From UMGS1696 sp964463375 (GTDB lineage: Bacteria > Bacillota > Clostridia > Oscillospirales > CAG-272): 64,000 nucleotides of DNA. Each line of letters opens with the position of its first letter. The stretch's first letter is position 1. Where the stretch lies: the NCBI GenBank assembly GCA_964463375.1, contig CAYXBQ010000010.1:12466-76465 (forward strand), written 5' to 3'. The position numbers and the translations under genes were made by a program. Of the stretch, positions 41,743-50,396 are shown piece by piece. The notes under the pieces were generated by a model. The model saw only the letters and a list, made by a program, of their open reading frames with translations. It ran no database searches and had not been told where the DNA came from.

Positions 41743-43542
41743 ATGGAATCTTTCAAGAATACCGATAAACGGACCCACTATTGTGGTACACTCACCGCTG
41801 CCGACATTGGCAAAAAGGTGGCTGTGCTGGGCTGGTGCCAAAAGCAGAGAGACCTGGGCAGCCTGATCTTCATCGACCTGCGGGACAGATCCGGCATCGT
41901 GCAGCTTGCCTTTGACGACAACACCGACCGGGAGATCTTTGACAAGGCCTTTGGCGTGCGTGCCGAATACGTGCTGGCCGCTCAGGGTACCGTTCGTTCC
42001 CGTGGCGAGGGTGCCATCAACCATGACCTGCCCACCGGCGAGATCGAGATCGCTGTAGAGGGCTTCAAGATCCTGTCCGTGGCACAGACCCCCCCGTTCG
42101 CCATCGTGGAAAACAGCGACGTAAAGCCGGAGCTGCGGCTGAAGAACCGGTTCTTAGACCTGCGTCGTCCCGACCTGCAGCGCAACATCATCGCCCGTAG
42201 CCAGATCGTGAAGATCGCCCGGAACTACTACGCCGACAACGGCTTCATCGATATCGAGACCCCCAACCTGGTCAAGCCCACACCCGAAGGCGCAAGAGAC
42301 TATCTGGTACCCAGCCGTGTGCATCCCGGTAAGTTCTATGCCCTGCCCCAGTCTCCCCAGCTGTACAAGCAGCTGCTGATGTATGCCGGTTTCGACCGCT
42401 ACATTCAGATCGCTCGCTGCTACCGGGACGAAGACCTGCGTGCAGACCGGCAGCCGGAATTCACCCAGATCGACCTGGAAATGTCCTTTGCCGATGAAGA
42501 AGACATCATCGCCATCAACGAAGGCTTCCTGAAGAAGATCTTCGACGAATTCATGCACCAGCCCCTGACCGTTCCCTTCCCCCGGATCACCTGGCAGGAA
42601 GCTATGGATCGCTTCGGTTCCGACAAGCCCGACACCCGTTTCGGCATGGAACTGTGCGACCTGTCCGACCTGGTGAAGGACTGCGGCTTCTCCGTGTTCT
42701 CCGGTGCTGTGGCTGACGGCGGTTCCGTTCGTGGGATCACGGTCCCCGGCGGTGCCAAGATGTCTCGTAAGGAGATCGATTCTCTGGTAGAATTCGTAAA
42801 GACCTACGGTGCCAAGGGTCTGGCATGGTTCAAGAATGCCGCCGGTGCTGTGTCCTCCTCCTTTGCCAAGTTCATGACCGAGGACGAAATGAACGCACTG
42901 CTTACCCGTCTGCACGTACAGGAAGGGGATCTGGCGCTGATCGTAGCTGCCAAGAACAAGGTGGTTTACGATGCTTTAGGTGCGCTGCGCTGCGAAGTGG
43001 CCAAGCGGATGGATATGATCGACAAGACCAAGTTCAACTTCCTGTGGGTAACGGAATTCCCGCTGCTGGAGTACTCCGAAGAAGACGGTCGTTTCTATGC
43101 CATGCACCATCCCTTCACCATGCCCATGGAAGAAGATATGCCCCTGCTGGACACCGATCCCGGCAAGGTCCGTGCCAGAGCCTATGACATCGTGCTGAAC
43201 GGTACCGAGCTGGGCGGCGGTTCCATCCGGATCTCCAACACGGCACTGCAAAAGAAGATGTTCGCTGCCCTGGGTATCGGGGACGAAGAAGCGGAAGAAA
43301 AGTTCGGGTTCCTGCTGGAAGCCTTCAAGTACGGTGTACCGCCCCACGGTGGTCTGGCCTTTGGTCTGGACAGAGTGGTGGCACTGCTACTGGGTCTGGA
43401 CGACATCCGGGACGTGATCGCCTTCCCGAAGGTGCAGAACGCCTCCGAGCTCATGTCCGGCTGCCCGAACCTGGCAGATCCCAAGGCTCTGGAAGAGCTG
43501 GGCATCGCTGTGGTAGCCGATGTGGAAGAAGACGACGAATAA
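41743..43542 (+). CDS. aspS: Aspartyl-tRNA synthetase
   Basis: 599 residues, full length for the bacterial type. The N-terminal OB-fold anticodon-binding domain (VAVLGWCQKQRDLGSLIFID) is followed by class II motif 1 around RSQIVKIARNYYADNGFIDI and motif 2 in ARCYRDEDLRADRQPEFTQI. The bacteria-specific GAD insertion follows, then motif 3 in GLAFGLDRVVALLLGLDDIR. It charges tRNA-Asp; whether it is discriminating or also charges tRNA-Asn cannot be told here. A terminator follows at 43569. No T-box was found upstream; a GGTATA/TATACC dyad is the only structure there. Confidence 0.97.
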   Translation: MESFKNTDKRTHYCGTLTAADIGKKVAVLGWCQKQRDLGSLIFIDLRDRSGIVQLAFDDNTDREIFDKAFGVRAEYVLAAQGTVRSRGEGAINHDLPTGEIEIAVEGFKILSVAQTPPFAIVENSDVKPELRLKNRFLDLRRPDLQRNIIARSQIVKIARNYYADNGFIDIETPNLVKPTPEGARDYLVPSRVHPGKFYALPQSPQLYKQLLMYAGFDRYIQIARCYRDEDLRADRQPEFTQIDLEMSFADEEDIIAINEGFLKKIFDEFMHQPLTVPFPRITWQEAMDRFGSDKPDTRFGMELCDLSDLVKDCGFSVFSGAVADGGSVRGITVPGGAKMSRKEIDSLVEFVKTYGAKGLAWFKNAAGAVSSSFAKFMTEDEMNALLTRLHVQEGDLALIVAAKNKVVYDALGALRCEVAKRMDMIDKTKFNFLWVTEFPLLEYSEEDGRFYAMHHPFTMPMEEDMPLLDTDPGKVRARAYDIVLNGTELGGGSIRISNTALQKKMFAALGIGDEEAEEKFGFLLEAFKYGVPPHGGLAFGLDRVVALLLGLDDIRDVIAFPKVQNASELMSGCPNLADPKALEELGIAVVADVEEDDE

Positions 43543-43568
43543 ATCTACAGACGACATCTATGTTTGAC

Positions 43569-43599
43569 AAAGAGATCTCTCCCATGAGGGGTCTCTTTT
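43569..43599 (+). terminator. Terminator after aspS
   Basis: AAGAGA-TCTC and GAGG-GGTCTCTT pair across a CCAT loop with TTTTCC following, 27 bp after the aspS stop. Confidence 0.8.
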
Positions 43600-43688
43600 C
43601 CACTTGTTTGGCACACACATTTTCACCCAAAACCTATTCGATACCAATGAGAAGAATACTGGAAACTGCTGAAAATCTTCCTATTATG

Positions 43689-43717
43689 TTGCATTTTTCT
43701 GGGAACGGTGCTATAAT
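43689..43717 (+). promoter_or_regulatory. Promoter of the ATP synthase operon
   Basis: TTGCAT (43689-43694), 17 bp, TATAAT (43712-43717). It lies 98 bp before the first gene of the operon. Confidence 0.82.
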
Positions 43718-43814
43718 AGGTTGCTGAGATGTTGTGGTCATCCACTTTGGAAGAAAAATGGAGGCACAGCACCACTTACCATGGTAGGCATACCATAAGG
43801 AGGCGATCGATTTT

Positions 43815-44156
43815 TTGAACCATCCCATCATTGGCGGCATTGTAGCAGCGTTGCCCGGCCTGCTCATAGCCTGGATCAACGCAAGGCTCACAGCAAAGGC
43901 GGCTGGTTCCGGCACCACGACCCTTTCTCTCATCCCGGTTTTGCGGATGGCACTGAGCGTAGGGTATCTGGCGCTTGTGTATCTGGTGTCTCCCTATCTG
44001 CCCTGGGAGCGGATCTGGATGCTGGCGGGTGCCTGCGTGGGACTGACGGTCCCCATGTTTTTCTTCACGTTCCGGCTGCTGCGTAGGCTGGACGGGCCAA
44101 AGGATGCCGATGCATCTGCGACACAAACACAAAATCACAAAGGAGGCGATTGCTGA
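43815..44156 (+). CDS. AtpI-like membrane protein of the ATP synthase operon
   Basis: 113 residues from a TTG start (43815) with AAGGAGG about 10 bases upstream. About three to four hydrophobic helices: IGGIVAALPGLLIAWINA, VLRMALSVGYLALVYLVS and WMLAGACVGLTVPMFFFTF, then a charged tail. It occupies the position of atpI, upstream of subunit a, and has the right size and topology. Sequence similarity to AtpI is too weak to be sure. AtpI-type proteins help c-ring assembly. Its stop overlaps directly onto the atpB start (TGA then ATG). Confidence 0.65.
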   Translation: MNHPIIGGIVAALPGLLIAWINARLTAKAAGSGTTTLSLIPVLRMALSVGYLALVYLVSPYLPWERIWMLAGACVGLTVPMFFFTFRLLRRLDGPKDADASATQTQNHKGGDC

Positions 44157-44834
44157 ATGGGAGAAGAATCCAAGGTGATCATCCATTTGGGTGGGATCCT
44201 GGATGTGACCGGGGAGGTCGTTGCCATGTGGGCAGTGCTGCTCATCGTACTGCTTCTGTCCCTCATTGCGACCCGCAATCTCAAGGAACGACCTGGTGTC
44301 TTCCAGAATATGGTAGAGACCGGCGTGGAATATCTGGACAACTTTTTCTCCGGGATCATCGGCAAAGCACACACACGCAAATACTTCTATTATCTGGGTT
44401 CCCTGTTTATCTTCATCATATTTGCCAACTATCTGGGGCTGATCCCCGGTGTTGGTCTGACGGACTATTTCAAGGCACCCACATCTTCCCTGTCCGTAAC
44501 GCTGGGTCTGGGCGTATGCACCTTCTTCTTTATCCAGATCTCCGGTCTGCGGGTAGGCGCAAAGCACTACTTCAAGCGGTTCGTCAGTCCCATCGTCGTC
44601 ATGCTGCCCCTGATGGTACTGGACGAATTCATCAAGCCCGCTTCTCTGGCGCTTCGTCTGTTCGGTAACGTCTTCGGCGAAGAGACCGTTACCCACAACC
44701 TCTACGACCTGCTTCCCATCGGTGCGCCGGTACTGATGATGGCTCTGTCCTGCCTCTTCTGCGCGATCCAGGCGCTGGTCTTCACCATGCTGACCTCCAT
44801 CTACCTGGAAGAGACCATCGAAGTGGAAGACTAA
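44157..44834 (+). CDS. atpB: ATP synthase F0 subunit a
   Basis: 225 residues with five to six membrane helices. The hallmark LDEFIKPASLALRLFGNVFG contains the essential Arg (R-L-F-G-N) that faces the c-ring and the following Asn. The C-terminal helix region PIGAPVLMMALSCLFCAIQA supplies the remaining half-channel residues. It is a compact version; many bacterial homologues are 230-270 aa. It starts right after the AtpI-like stop and is preceded by GGAGG. Confidence 0.95.
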   Translation: MGEESKVIIHLGGILDVTGEVVAMWAVLLIVLLLSLIATRNLKERPGVFQNMVETGVEYLDNFFSGIIGKAHTRKYFYYLGSLFIFIIFANYLGLIPGVGLTDYFKAPTSSLSVTLGLGVCTFFFIQISGLRVGAKHYFKRFVSPIVVMLPLMVLDEFIKPASLALRLFGNVFGEETVTHNLYDLLPIGAPVLMMALSCLFCAIQALVFTMLTSIYLEETIEVED

Positions 44835-44894
44835 ATCGGGTCGGTACAACAAATCGTCAAATCGTATTTTACATATTCAAAGGAGAATACAATC

Positions 44895-45125
44895 ATGGAT
44901 AGTTCCGCTTATATCGCTATTGCCGCAGCCATTGCTATTGCTGTCAGCACCATTTTCCCCGCCATCGGTCAGGGTCTTGCCGCTAAGGCTGCTATGGAGA
45001 GCATTGCCCGTCAGCCGGATGCCGCCAAGGATATTCGTTCCACACTGATCATTGCGCTGTCTCTGATGGAAGCGCTGACCATTTACGGCCTGCTGATCGG
45101 CTTCATTCTGGCTTCCAAGATCTAA
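44895..45125 (+). CDS. atpE: ATP synthase F0 subunit c
   Basis: 76-residue hairpin proteolipid. Helix 1 ends in FPAIGQGLAAKAAMESIARQ, the polar loop is RQPDAA, and helix 2 carries the ion-binding Glu59 in LMEALTIYGLLI. Gln26 sits where Na+-type rings have a ligand, but the residue after Glu59 is Ala rather than the Ser/Thr of sodium-binding rings, and EALTIYG matches proton-type cyanobacterial and chloroplast rings. I therefore favour proton coupling. An AAAGGAG site precedes the start. Confidence 0.95.
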   Translation: MDSSAYIAIAAAIAIAVSTIFPAIGQGLAAKAAMESIARQPDAAKDIRSTLIIALSLMEALTIYGLLIGFILASKI

Positions 45126-45137
45126 AGGAGGCACGCT

Positions 45138-45554
45138 GTGACCATTCAAATTTCGGTTCTGCTGTGGACCGTGATCTGCTTCTGCCTGTTCATCTTCATT
45201 GTCAACCGGTTCTTGTTCAAGCCGCTGTTTGCTGTGATGGACAAGCGGCAGGAGAAGATCGATCGGGCACAGCAGAAAAAGGAAGAACACGCCAAAGCCC
45301 TGGCAGATGCAGACAAGGCCTTAGAAGCTTTCCGGGATGCAGAGAAGCGGCACCTGGCAGATCTGGTGCAGACGGAGATCGCCCATGCACGCAAGGAAGC
45401 CGACACCCTTCTTGTGGTCACCCACAGAAAGCAGAACCAGGAATTGGACCTGCACGTAGCGGCACTGGAAGAGGAATCCAAAAAAATCGAAAAAGCACTG
45501 GACGACCGGATGGATGCACTGGCTACGCTGTACGCCTCCACCCTGCTGTCCTGA
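45138..45554 (+). CDS. atpF: ATP synthase F0 subunit b (stalk)
   Basis: 138 residues from a GTG start, with AAAGGAGG upstream. One N-terminal membrane helix (LLWTVICFCLFIFIVNRFLF) is followed by a long charged coiled coil (QQKKEEHAKALADADKALEA). It is shorter than the usual ~165 residues; the missing C-terminal part normally binds delta. It presumably pairs with the second b-like stalk at the start of the fusion gene that follows 12 bp later. Confidence 0.9.
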   Translation: MTIQISVLLWTVICFCLFIFIVNRFLFKPLFAVMDKRQEKIDRAQQKKEEHAKALADADKALEAFRDAEKRHLADLVQTEIAHARKEADTLLVVTHRKQNQELDLHVAALEEESKKIEKALDDRMDALATLYASTLLS

Positions 45555-45566
45555 TAAAGGGACATA

Positions 45567-47807
45567 ATGCTGCAATTTGTATATTCACTCATCAACTTTG
45601 CCCTGCTGGCCGGCATCATCCTGCTTTTGTTCCGCAAGACCATTGTACGGATCTTCCGTGGACGGAGAGAGCGGATCGATGCGGCACTGGCAGAGGCAGA
45701 ACGGTTGGAAACCGAAGAACTGTCTGTTCCCACACCGCCGACGACCTACTCCAATGCGCTGCCGGAGACGGTGCAGGCAGAGATCGCCCAGATCCGGGCC
45801 AATGCGGAAAACAGTGCCGAGATCATGCGGCGGCAGACGGCGGACACCGTAGAGGATCTGCGCCGGGAAATGCTGCTGGACGTAAAGGAGCGGTACATCG
45901 ACCGGCTGGTGGACAAGATCCAGACCATGTTGACCGAGGAGCCCTATGTGTCCGCCATTCGTGCCAAGGAGCCGGAGATCGCCCAGCGAATCATGGAAAA
46001 AATGGAGATCACCCCCGGGGACATGGCATACCTGCGGCGCAAAGACGTGCTGTATGTGACCCTGACCTCCGCTTTCCCGCTGGACCAGTCCATTGTGGAT
46101 CGCATAGGGGAAAGAGCCACGGCACTCCTGGAAGCGGTAGGCGGCAAGGCATCCTACTGGGTCAAGACGGATCCGACGCTCATTGGCGGCTTCCGGCTGC
46201 GAGTCGGGGACACGATCTACGATATGACCGTGGCAGACCGGCTGTATCAGCTGCGCCGTAAGCTGGAGCATCAGGACATCACCGGCGAAGAAGATGCAGA
46301 AAAGCTCATCGCCGATCTGACCCGTGGTATCACGGAGCTGCACAACGAGGTCAGCGAATTCCAGCTGGGTCGTGTCATCAGCGTATCCGACGGGATCTGC
46401 TGGCTGGATGGGCTGGCCGACATCATGTACGGCGAGGTCATCGAGTTCGAATGCGGCGAACGTGGCATGGTGCTGGACATCGAGCCGGATCGTATCGGCT
46501 GTATCATCTATGGCCGGTATGAACACATCGAAAGCGGTAGCCGGGTACGTCGTGTAGGTCGGATCGCCAGCGTACCGGTAGGCGAAGAGCTGCTGGGCCG
46601 TGTGGTAGACCCGCTGGGCCATTCGCTGGACGGCAAGGGTCGTATCTGGACCCAGGAACGCCGCCCCATCGAATATGCCGCCCCCTCCATTCCCGATCGT
46701 GCCGCCGTCTCCCGGCCTATGCACACGGGGATCAAGGCCATCGATGCACTGGTGCCCATTGGCAGAGGCCAGCGTGAGCTGATCATCGGCGACCGCCAGA
46801 CCGGCAAATCCTCCATCGCCATCGACACCATCATCAACCAAAAGGGCACCGGTACCATTTGTATCTACGTTGCCATCGGGCAGAAGGACACCACCATCGC
46901 CGAGATCCGGGACAGACTGGTGCAGTACGGCGCAATGGAATACACCACGCTGGTGTGTGCCTCAGCGTCCTCCTCTGCTTCTATCCAGTATATCGCACCC
47001 TTCGCCGGTGCTGCTATGGCAGAATATTTCATGTACCAGGGCAAGGACGTGCTGATCGTATACGACGACCTGTCCAAGCACGCTGTGGCATACCGGGAGC
47101 TGTCCCTGCTGCTGCACCGCCCCTCCGGTCGTGAAGCATACCCCGGGGACGTATTCTACCTGCACTCCCGTTTGCTGGAACGGGCGGCACAGCTTTCTCC
47201 GGAACTGGGCGGCGGTTCCATTACGGCACTGCCCATCATCGAGACCCAGGCCGGCGACATTTCCGCATACATCCCTACCAACGTGATCTCCATCACCGAC
47301 GGGCAGATCTTCTTAGATGCCGACCTGTTCAACGAAGGCCAGCGTCCGGCTGTCAATGTGGGGCTGTCGGTATCCCGTGTGGGCAGTGCGGCACAGACCA
47401 AGCTGATGAAGCAGGTGTCCGGCCGACTGCGTATGGATCTGGCACAGTATCGAGAGCTGGCGGGCTTCACCCAGTTCGGCTCCGATGTGGACGCTGCCAC
47501 CAAGAAGGTGCTGGACAGTGGTCGGCGCATGATGGCGGCTCTGCTGCAAGGCCGGTATGCACCGCTGCCCGACTGGGAACAGGTGCTGCTGCTCTTTACC
47601 GTATCGGAAGGGCTGGCTGACCATGTGGATACCGGTAAGATGGAGACCTACGCCAAGCGGCTGGCACTGCATATGGAAGCCCACTATCCGGCACTGACCG
47701 CAGAGCTGCAAAGCGGCAAGAAGCTGTCGGAGGACGAAAAAGCACAGCTGCGTGCTGCCATTGCTGCTTTTGCGGCACCGGCAGATGCAGCAGGCGAGGT
47801 AGCATAA
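45567..47807 (+). CDS. ATP synthase fusion: b'-like stalk + delta C-terminal domain + alpha subunit
   Basis: 746 residues in one uninterrupted frame; ordinary alpha is about 500. Residues 1-25 are a membrane helix (NFALLAGIILLLFRKTIVRI) and 26-150 a charged helical stalk. Residues ~155-235 match the C-terminal domain of delta/OSCP (VLYVTLTSAFPLDQSIVDRI; DPTLIGGFRLRVGDTIYD). From ~245 to the end it is alpha, with FQLGRVISVSDGICWLDGL, Walker A GDRQTGKSS and ISAYIPTNVISITDGQIF. No separate atpH or atpA exists in the operon. The delta N-terminal domain and the alpha N-terminal helix that normally bind each other seem lost, as if replaced by a covalent link. Mycobacteria have a b-delta fusion, but without alpha. 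Confidence 0.93.
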   Translation: MLQFVYSLINFALLAGIILLLFRKTIVRIFRGRRERIDAALAEAERLETEELSVPTPPTTYSNALPETVQAEIAQIRANAENSAEIMRRQTADTVEDLRREMLLDVKERYIDRLVDKIQTMLTEEPYVSAIRAKEPEIAQRIMEKMEITPGDMAYLRRKDVLYVTLTSAFPLDQSIVDRIGERATALLEAVGGKASYWVKTDPTLIGGFRLRVGDTIYDMTVADRLYQLRRKLEHQDITGEEDAEKLIADLTRGITELHNEVSEFQLGRVISVSDGICWLDGLADIMYGEVIEFECGERGMVLDIEPDRIGCIIYGRYEHIESGSRVRRVGRIASVPVGEELLGRVVDPLGHSLDGKGRIWTQERRPIEYAAPSIPDRAAVSRPMHTGIKAIDALVPIGRGQRELIIGDRQTGKSSIAIDTIINQKGTGTICIYVAIGQKDTTIAEIRDRLVQYGAMEYTTLVCASASSSASIQYIAPFAGAAMAEYFMYQGKDVLIVYDDLSKHAVAYRELSLLLHRPSGREAYPGDVFYLHSRLLERAAQLSPELGGGSITALPIIETQAGDISAYIPTNVISITDGQIFLDADLFNEGQRPAVNVGLSVSRVGSAAQTKLMKQVSGRLRMDLAQYRELAGFTQFGSDVDAATKKVLDSGRRMMAALLQGRYAPLPDWEQVLLLFTVSEGLADHVDTGKMETYAKRLALHMEAHYPALTAELQSGKKLSEDEKAQLRAAIAAFAAPADAAGEVA

Positions 47808-47808
47808 G

Positions 47809-48648
47809 ATGCCAAGTCTACTGGAACTGAAAAAGCACCTGCACAGCATCCAGATGACAGGCCAGCTTGCCGGGGCTATGAAAACGGTCTCTGCCGCCAA
47901 GCTGAACAGGCTCAATGGTGCATTGCAGCGTTTTTCCACCTATGAAGACCTGTGTCAGCAGATCTTAGACCGATTTGGCGGGGATCTGGCAGAGATGTAC
48001 CCCTGTGGTGCGCCCGATGCACCGGGATGCTACGTGGTGCTGGGTGCTAACAGAGGGCTGTGCGGCGGCTACAACATCGAGCTGTACAGCTATGCCGACC
48101 AGCTCCTGCGGCAGTCGATCCCGGCCGGATCCCTGCTGATCGTGGTCGGTAAGCACGCCATCGCCCATTATCGGGAAAGCGGCCTGCCCATATATCGGGA
48201 ATACACCCTGCCGGACACCTTCCGCTACGAGGACTGTATGGCACTGTTCGATGAGATCGTGGGGCTGTACACCAATGGTACGGTCTCTTCGGTGACGCTG
48301 ATCTATCAGCACTTTGTCAATATGCTGACCCAGACACCCCAGAGCCACCAGCTTTTGCCCCTGACTATGGTGGATGCCCACACGGACATGGCGGTGGAGG
48401 AGCTGTACGTGCCGGACAGAGAAACGGTGCTGGGGGCGGCGGCAAGCACCTGTCTCCATGCCGATTTCTACAGCCATTTGCTGGAGGCCGGTGCGGGGAA
48501 TCAGGCAGCTACCCTGATCGCCATGCGTTCTGCCTTCGACAATGCCGAATCCTCTGCGGCCGCATTGGAATCCGCCATCAGCCGCAAGCGCCAGAGCGAT
48601 GTGACCTCCAGCGTGATCGAGACCGCCGGTGGGTTCATAGAGGAATAG
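47809..48648 (+). CDS. atpG: ATP synthase F1 subunit gamma
   Basis: 279 residues. The N-terminal helix (LKKHLHSIQMTGQLAGAMKT, then VSAAKL) and the central GANRGLCGGYNIELYSYA are canonical. The C-terminal helix ESAISRKRQSDVTSSVIETA completes the rotor coiled coil. It begins one base after the fusion-gene stop, so it is translationally coupled. Normal length for Firmicutes. Confidence 0.95.
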   Translation: MPSLLELKKHLHSIQMTGQLAGAMKTVSAAKLNRLNGALQRFSTYEDLCQQILDRFGGDLAEMYPCGAPDAPGCYVVLGANRGLCGGYNIELYSYADQLLRQSIPAGSLLIVVGKHAIAHYRESGLPIYREYTLPDTFRYEDCMALFDEIVGLYTNGTVSSVTLIYQHFVNMLTQTPQSHQLLPLTMVDAHTDMAVEELYVPDRETVLGAAASTCLHADFYSHLLEAGAGNQAATLIAMRSAFDNAESSAAALESAISRKRQSDVTSSVIETAGGFIEE

Positions 48649-48672
48649 GATATTCAGTAAAAGGAGCAAACT

Positions 48673-50064
48673 ATGCCAAAAGATGCAAAAGGCATTATCA
48701 CACGTATCAATGGGCCTGTGGTGGACATCATGTTCGCCGATCTGGCCCTGCCGGATATATTCCATGCCGTGGTGATCCCCACCGAAAAGGAGACCTTTAC
48801 CCTGGAGGTCCTACAGCATCTGAGCCAGAATGAAGTGCGGTGTATCGCTATGTCGCCCACCGACGGGCTTTCCCGTGGTATGACCGCCATCGACACCGGT
48901 TCTCCCATCACCGTACCGGTGGGCAGCGGTACCCTGGGGCGTATGACCAATGTGACCGGGGAACCCATCGACCGTGCCGGGGAGATCGTCACGGAGGAAC
49001 GCTGGCCCATCCACCATCCGGCACCGGCCTTCACGGACATTGTGACTGCCGGCGAAATTTTGGAGACCGGGATCAAGGTCATTGACCTAATGACACCCTA
49101 CGCCAAGGGCGGTAAGATCGGTCTGTTCGGTGGTGCCGGGGTAGGCAAGACCGTGCTGATCATGGAGTTGATCCGCAACATCGCCTTCGAGCACGACGGA
49201 TATTCCGTATTCGCCGGGGTGGGTGAGCGATCCCGGGAAGGCAACGACCTGTGGAACGAAATGAAGCAGTCCGGGGTGCTGGACAAAACGGCGCTGGTCT
49301 TCGGACAGATGAACGAGACGGCGGGTGCTCGACTGCGGGTGCCGCTGGCCGGTCTGACCATGGCCGAATACTTCCGGGAAAACAGCCACAAGGATATTCT
49401 GCTGTTCATCGACAACATCTTCCGGTTCACCCAGGCCGGTTCGGAGGTCTCTGCCCTGCTGGGACGGATGCCCTCTGCCGTGGGGTATCAGCCTACGCTG
49501 GCCACGGAAATGGGGAAGCTGCAGGAACGGATCGTGTCCACACACAGCGGGTCCATCACCTCGGTACAGGCCATTTACGTACCGGCGGACGACCTGACCG
49601 ACCCGGCCCCTGCCACCACCTTCTCCCACCTGGATGCCACCACCGTTCTGTCTCGTAGCATCGTAGAGCTGGGGATCTACCCGGCTGTGTCTCCGCTGGA
49701 ATCCGGTTCCAGAATGCTTTCGCCCGATGTGGTGGGAGACAGACACTATCGCTGTGCCAAGGAAGTGACCAGAGTGCTCCAGCGGTACAACGAGCTACAG
49801 GACATCATCGCCATCTTAGGTATGGATGAGCTGTCGGAGGAGGACAAAATGGCTGTCCGCAATGCCCGTCGGGTACAGCGGTTCATGAGCCAGCCCTTCC
49901 ACGTAGCCGAAGGCTTCACCGGAATCCAGGGCAAGTATGTGCGCACCAACGACACCATCGCCGGATTTGAAGCCATCTTAGGTGGAGAATGCGACGATCT
50001 GCCGGAGTCTGCCTTCCTGATGGCGGGTACCATCGACGACGTGTGGGCAGCCGCCAAGGGTTGA
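48673..50064 (+). CDS. atpD: ATP synthase F1 subunit beta
   Basis: 463 residues. Walker A GGAGVGKTVLIMELI, the catalytic Glu in GVGERSREGNDLW, Walker B DILLFIDNIFRFTQAGSEVS, and an intact DELSEED loop (LGMDELSEEDKMAVRNARRV). All catalytic residues are present, so the enzyme should be active despite the unusual stalk fusion and the short epsilon. AAAGGAG precedes the start. Confidence 0.98.
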   Translation: MPKDAKGIITRINGPVVDIMFADLALPDIFHAVVIPTEKETFTLEVLQHLSQNEVRCIAMSPTDGLSRGMTAIDTGSPITVPVGSGTLGRMTNVTGEPIDRAGEIVTEERWPIHHPAPAFTDIVTAGEILETGIKVIDLMTPYAKGGKIGLFGGAGVGKTVLIMELIRNIAFEHDGYSVFAGVGERSREGNDLWNEMKQSGVLDKTALVFGQMNETAGARLRVPLAGLTMAEYFRENSHKDILLFIDNIFRFTQAGSEVSALLGRMPSAVGYQPTLATEMGKLQERIVSTHSGSITSVQAIYVPADDLTDPAPATTFSHLDATTVLSRSIVELGIYPAVSPLESGSRMLSPDVVGDRHYRCAKEVTRVLQRYNELQDIIAILGMDELSEEDKMAVRNARRVQRFMSQPFHVAEGFTGIQGKYVRTNDTIAGFEAILGGECDDLPESAFLMAGTIDDVWAAAKG

Positions 50065-50070
50065 TGGCCT

Positions 50071-50394
50071 ATGGAAAAAACGATTACCCTGACCCTGATC
50101 GTACCGGACGGACAGACCACCACCTGCACCTGTGACGCACTGCGGTTCACCATTCCGGACGGATACGGAAAGGGCAAAAACAAACACAGCGGCGGCAGCA
50201 TCGGGATCCATCCCGGCCACACGGATGCACTGATGGCTGTGGCGGCGGGGGAAGTGCGTGCCACATTGACCGGGCAACCGGTTCTCCACTGCCTGGTGGG
50301 CGATGGGCTGGCTATGGTGAGCGGTACGGCCGTCACCATTTTGACCGACCGGATCACCCAGCCTGCCACCGCCAGTGACAGCGATGCTGAGTAA
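50071..50394 (+). CDS. atpC: ATP synthase F1 subunit epsilon, truncated form
   Basis: 107 residues, compared with about 130-140 for the family. The N-terminal beta-sandwich is present (LTLIVPDGQTTTCTCDALRF; SIGIHPGHTDALMAVAAGEV; VLHCLVGDGLAMVSGTAVTI). The chain ends shortly after, in a Ser/Asp-rich tail (PATASDSDAE), so the C-terminal two-helix domain that inhibits ATP hydrolysis is missing. Assembly and coupling should still work through the sandwich. It starts 6 bp after atpD. The stop is clear and the next gene begins 2 bp later, so this is not a sequencing-edge truncation. Confidence 0.9.
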   Translation: MEKTITLTLIVPDGQTTTCTCDALRFTIPDGYGKGKNKHSGGSIGIHPGHTDALMAVAAGEVRATLTGQPVLHCLVGDGLAMVSGTAVTILTDRITQPATASDSDAE

Positions 50395-50396
50395 GT

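Noticed and set aside
44895..45125. Na+-translocating c-ring because of Gln26 in the loop-proximal helix
   Set aside because: The residue after Glu59 is Ala, not the Ser/Thr used in sodium-binding rings, and the segment EALTIYG matches proton-type rings that also keep the Gln.
45585..46841. Minus-strand frame of 418 codons within the ATP synthase operon
   Set aside because: It is antisense to the fusion gene; the plus-strand frame has intact delta and alpha motifs throughout.
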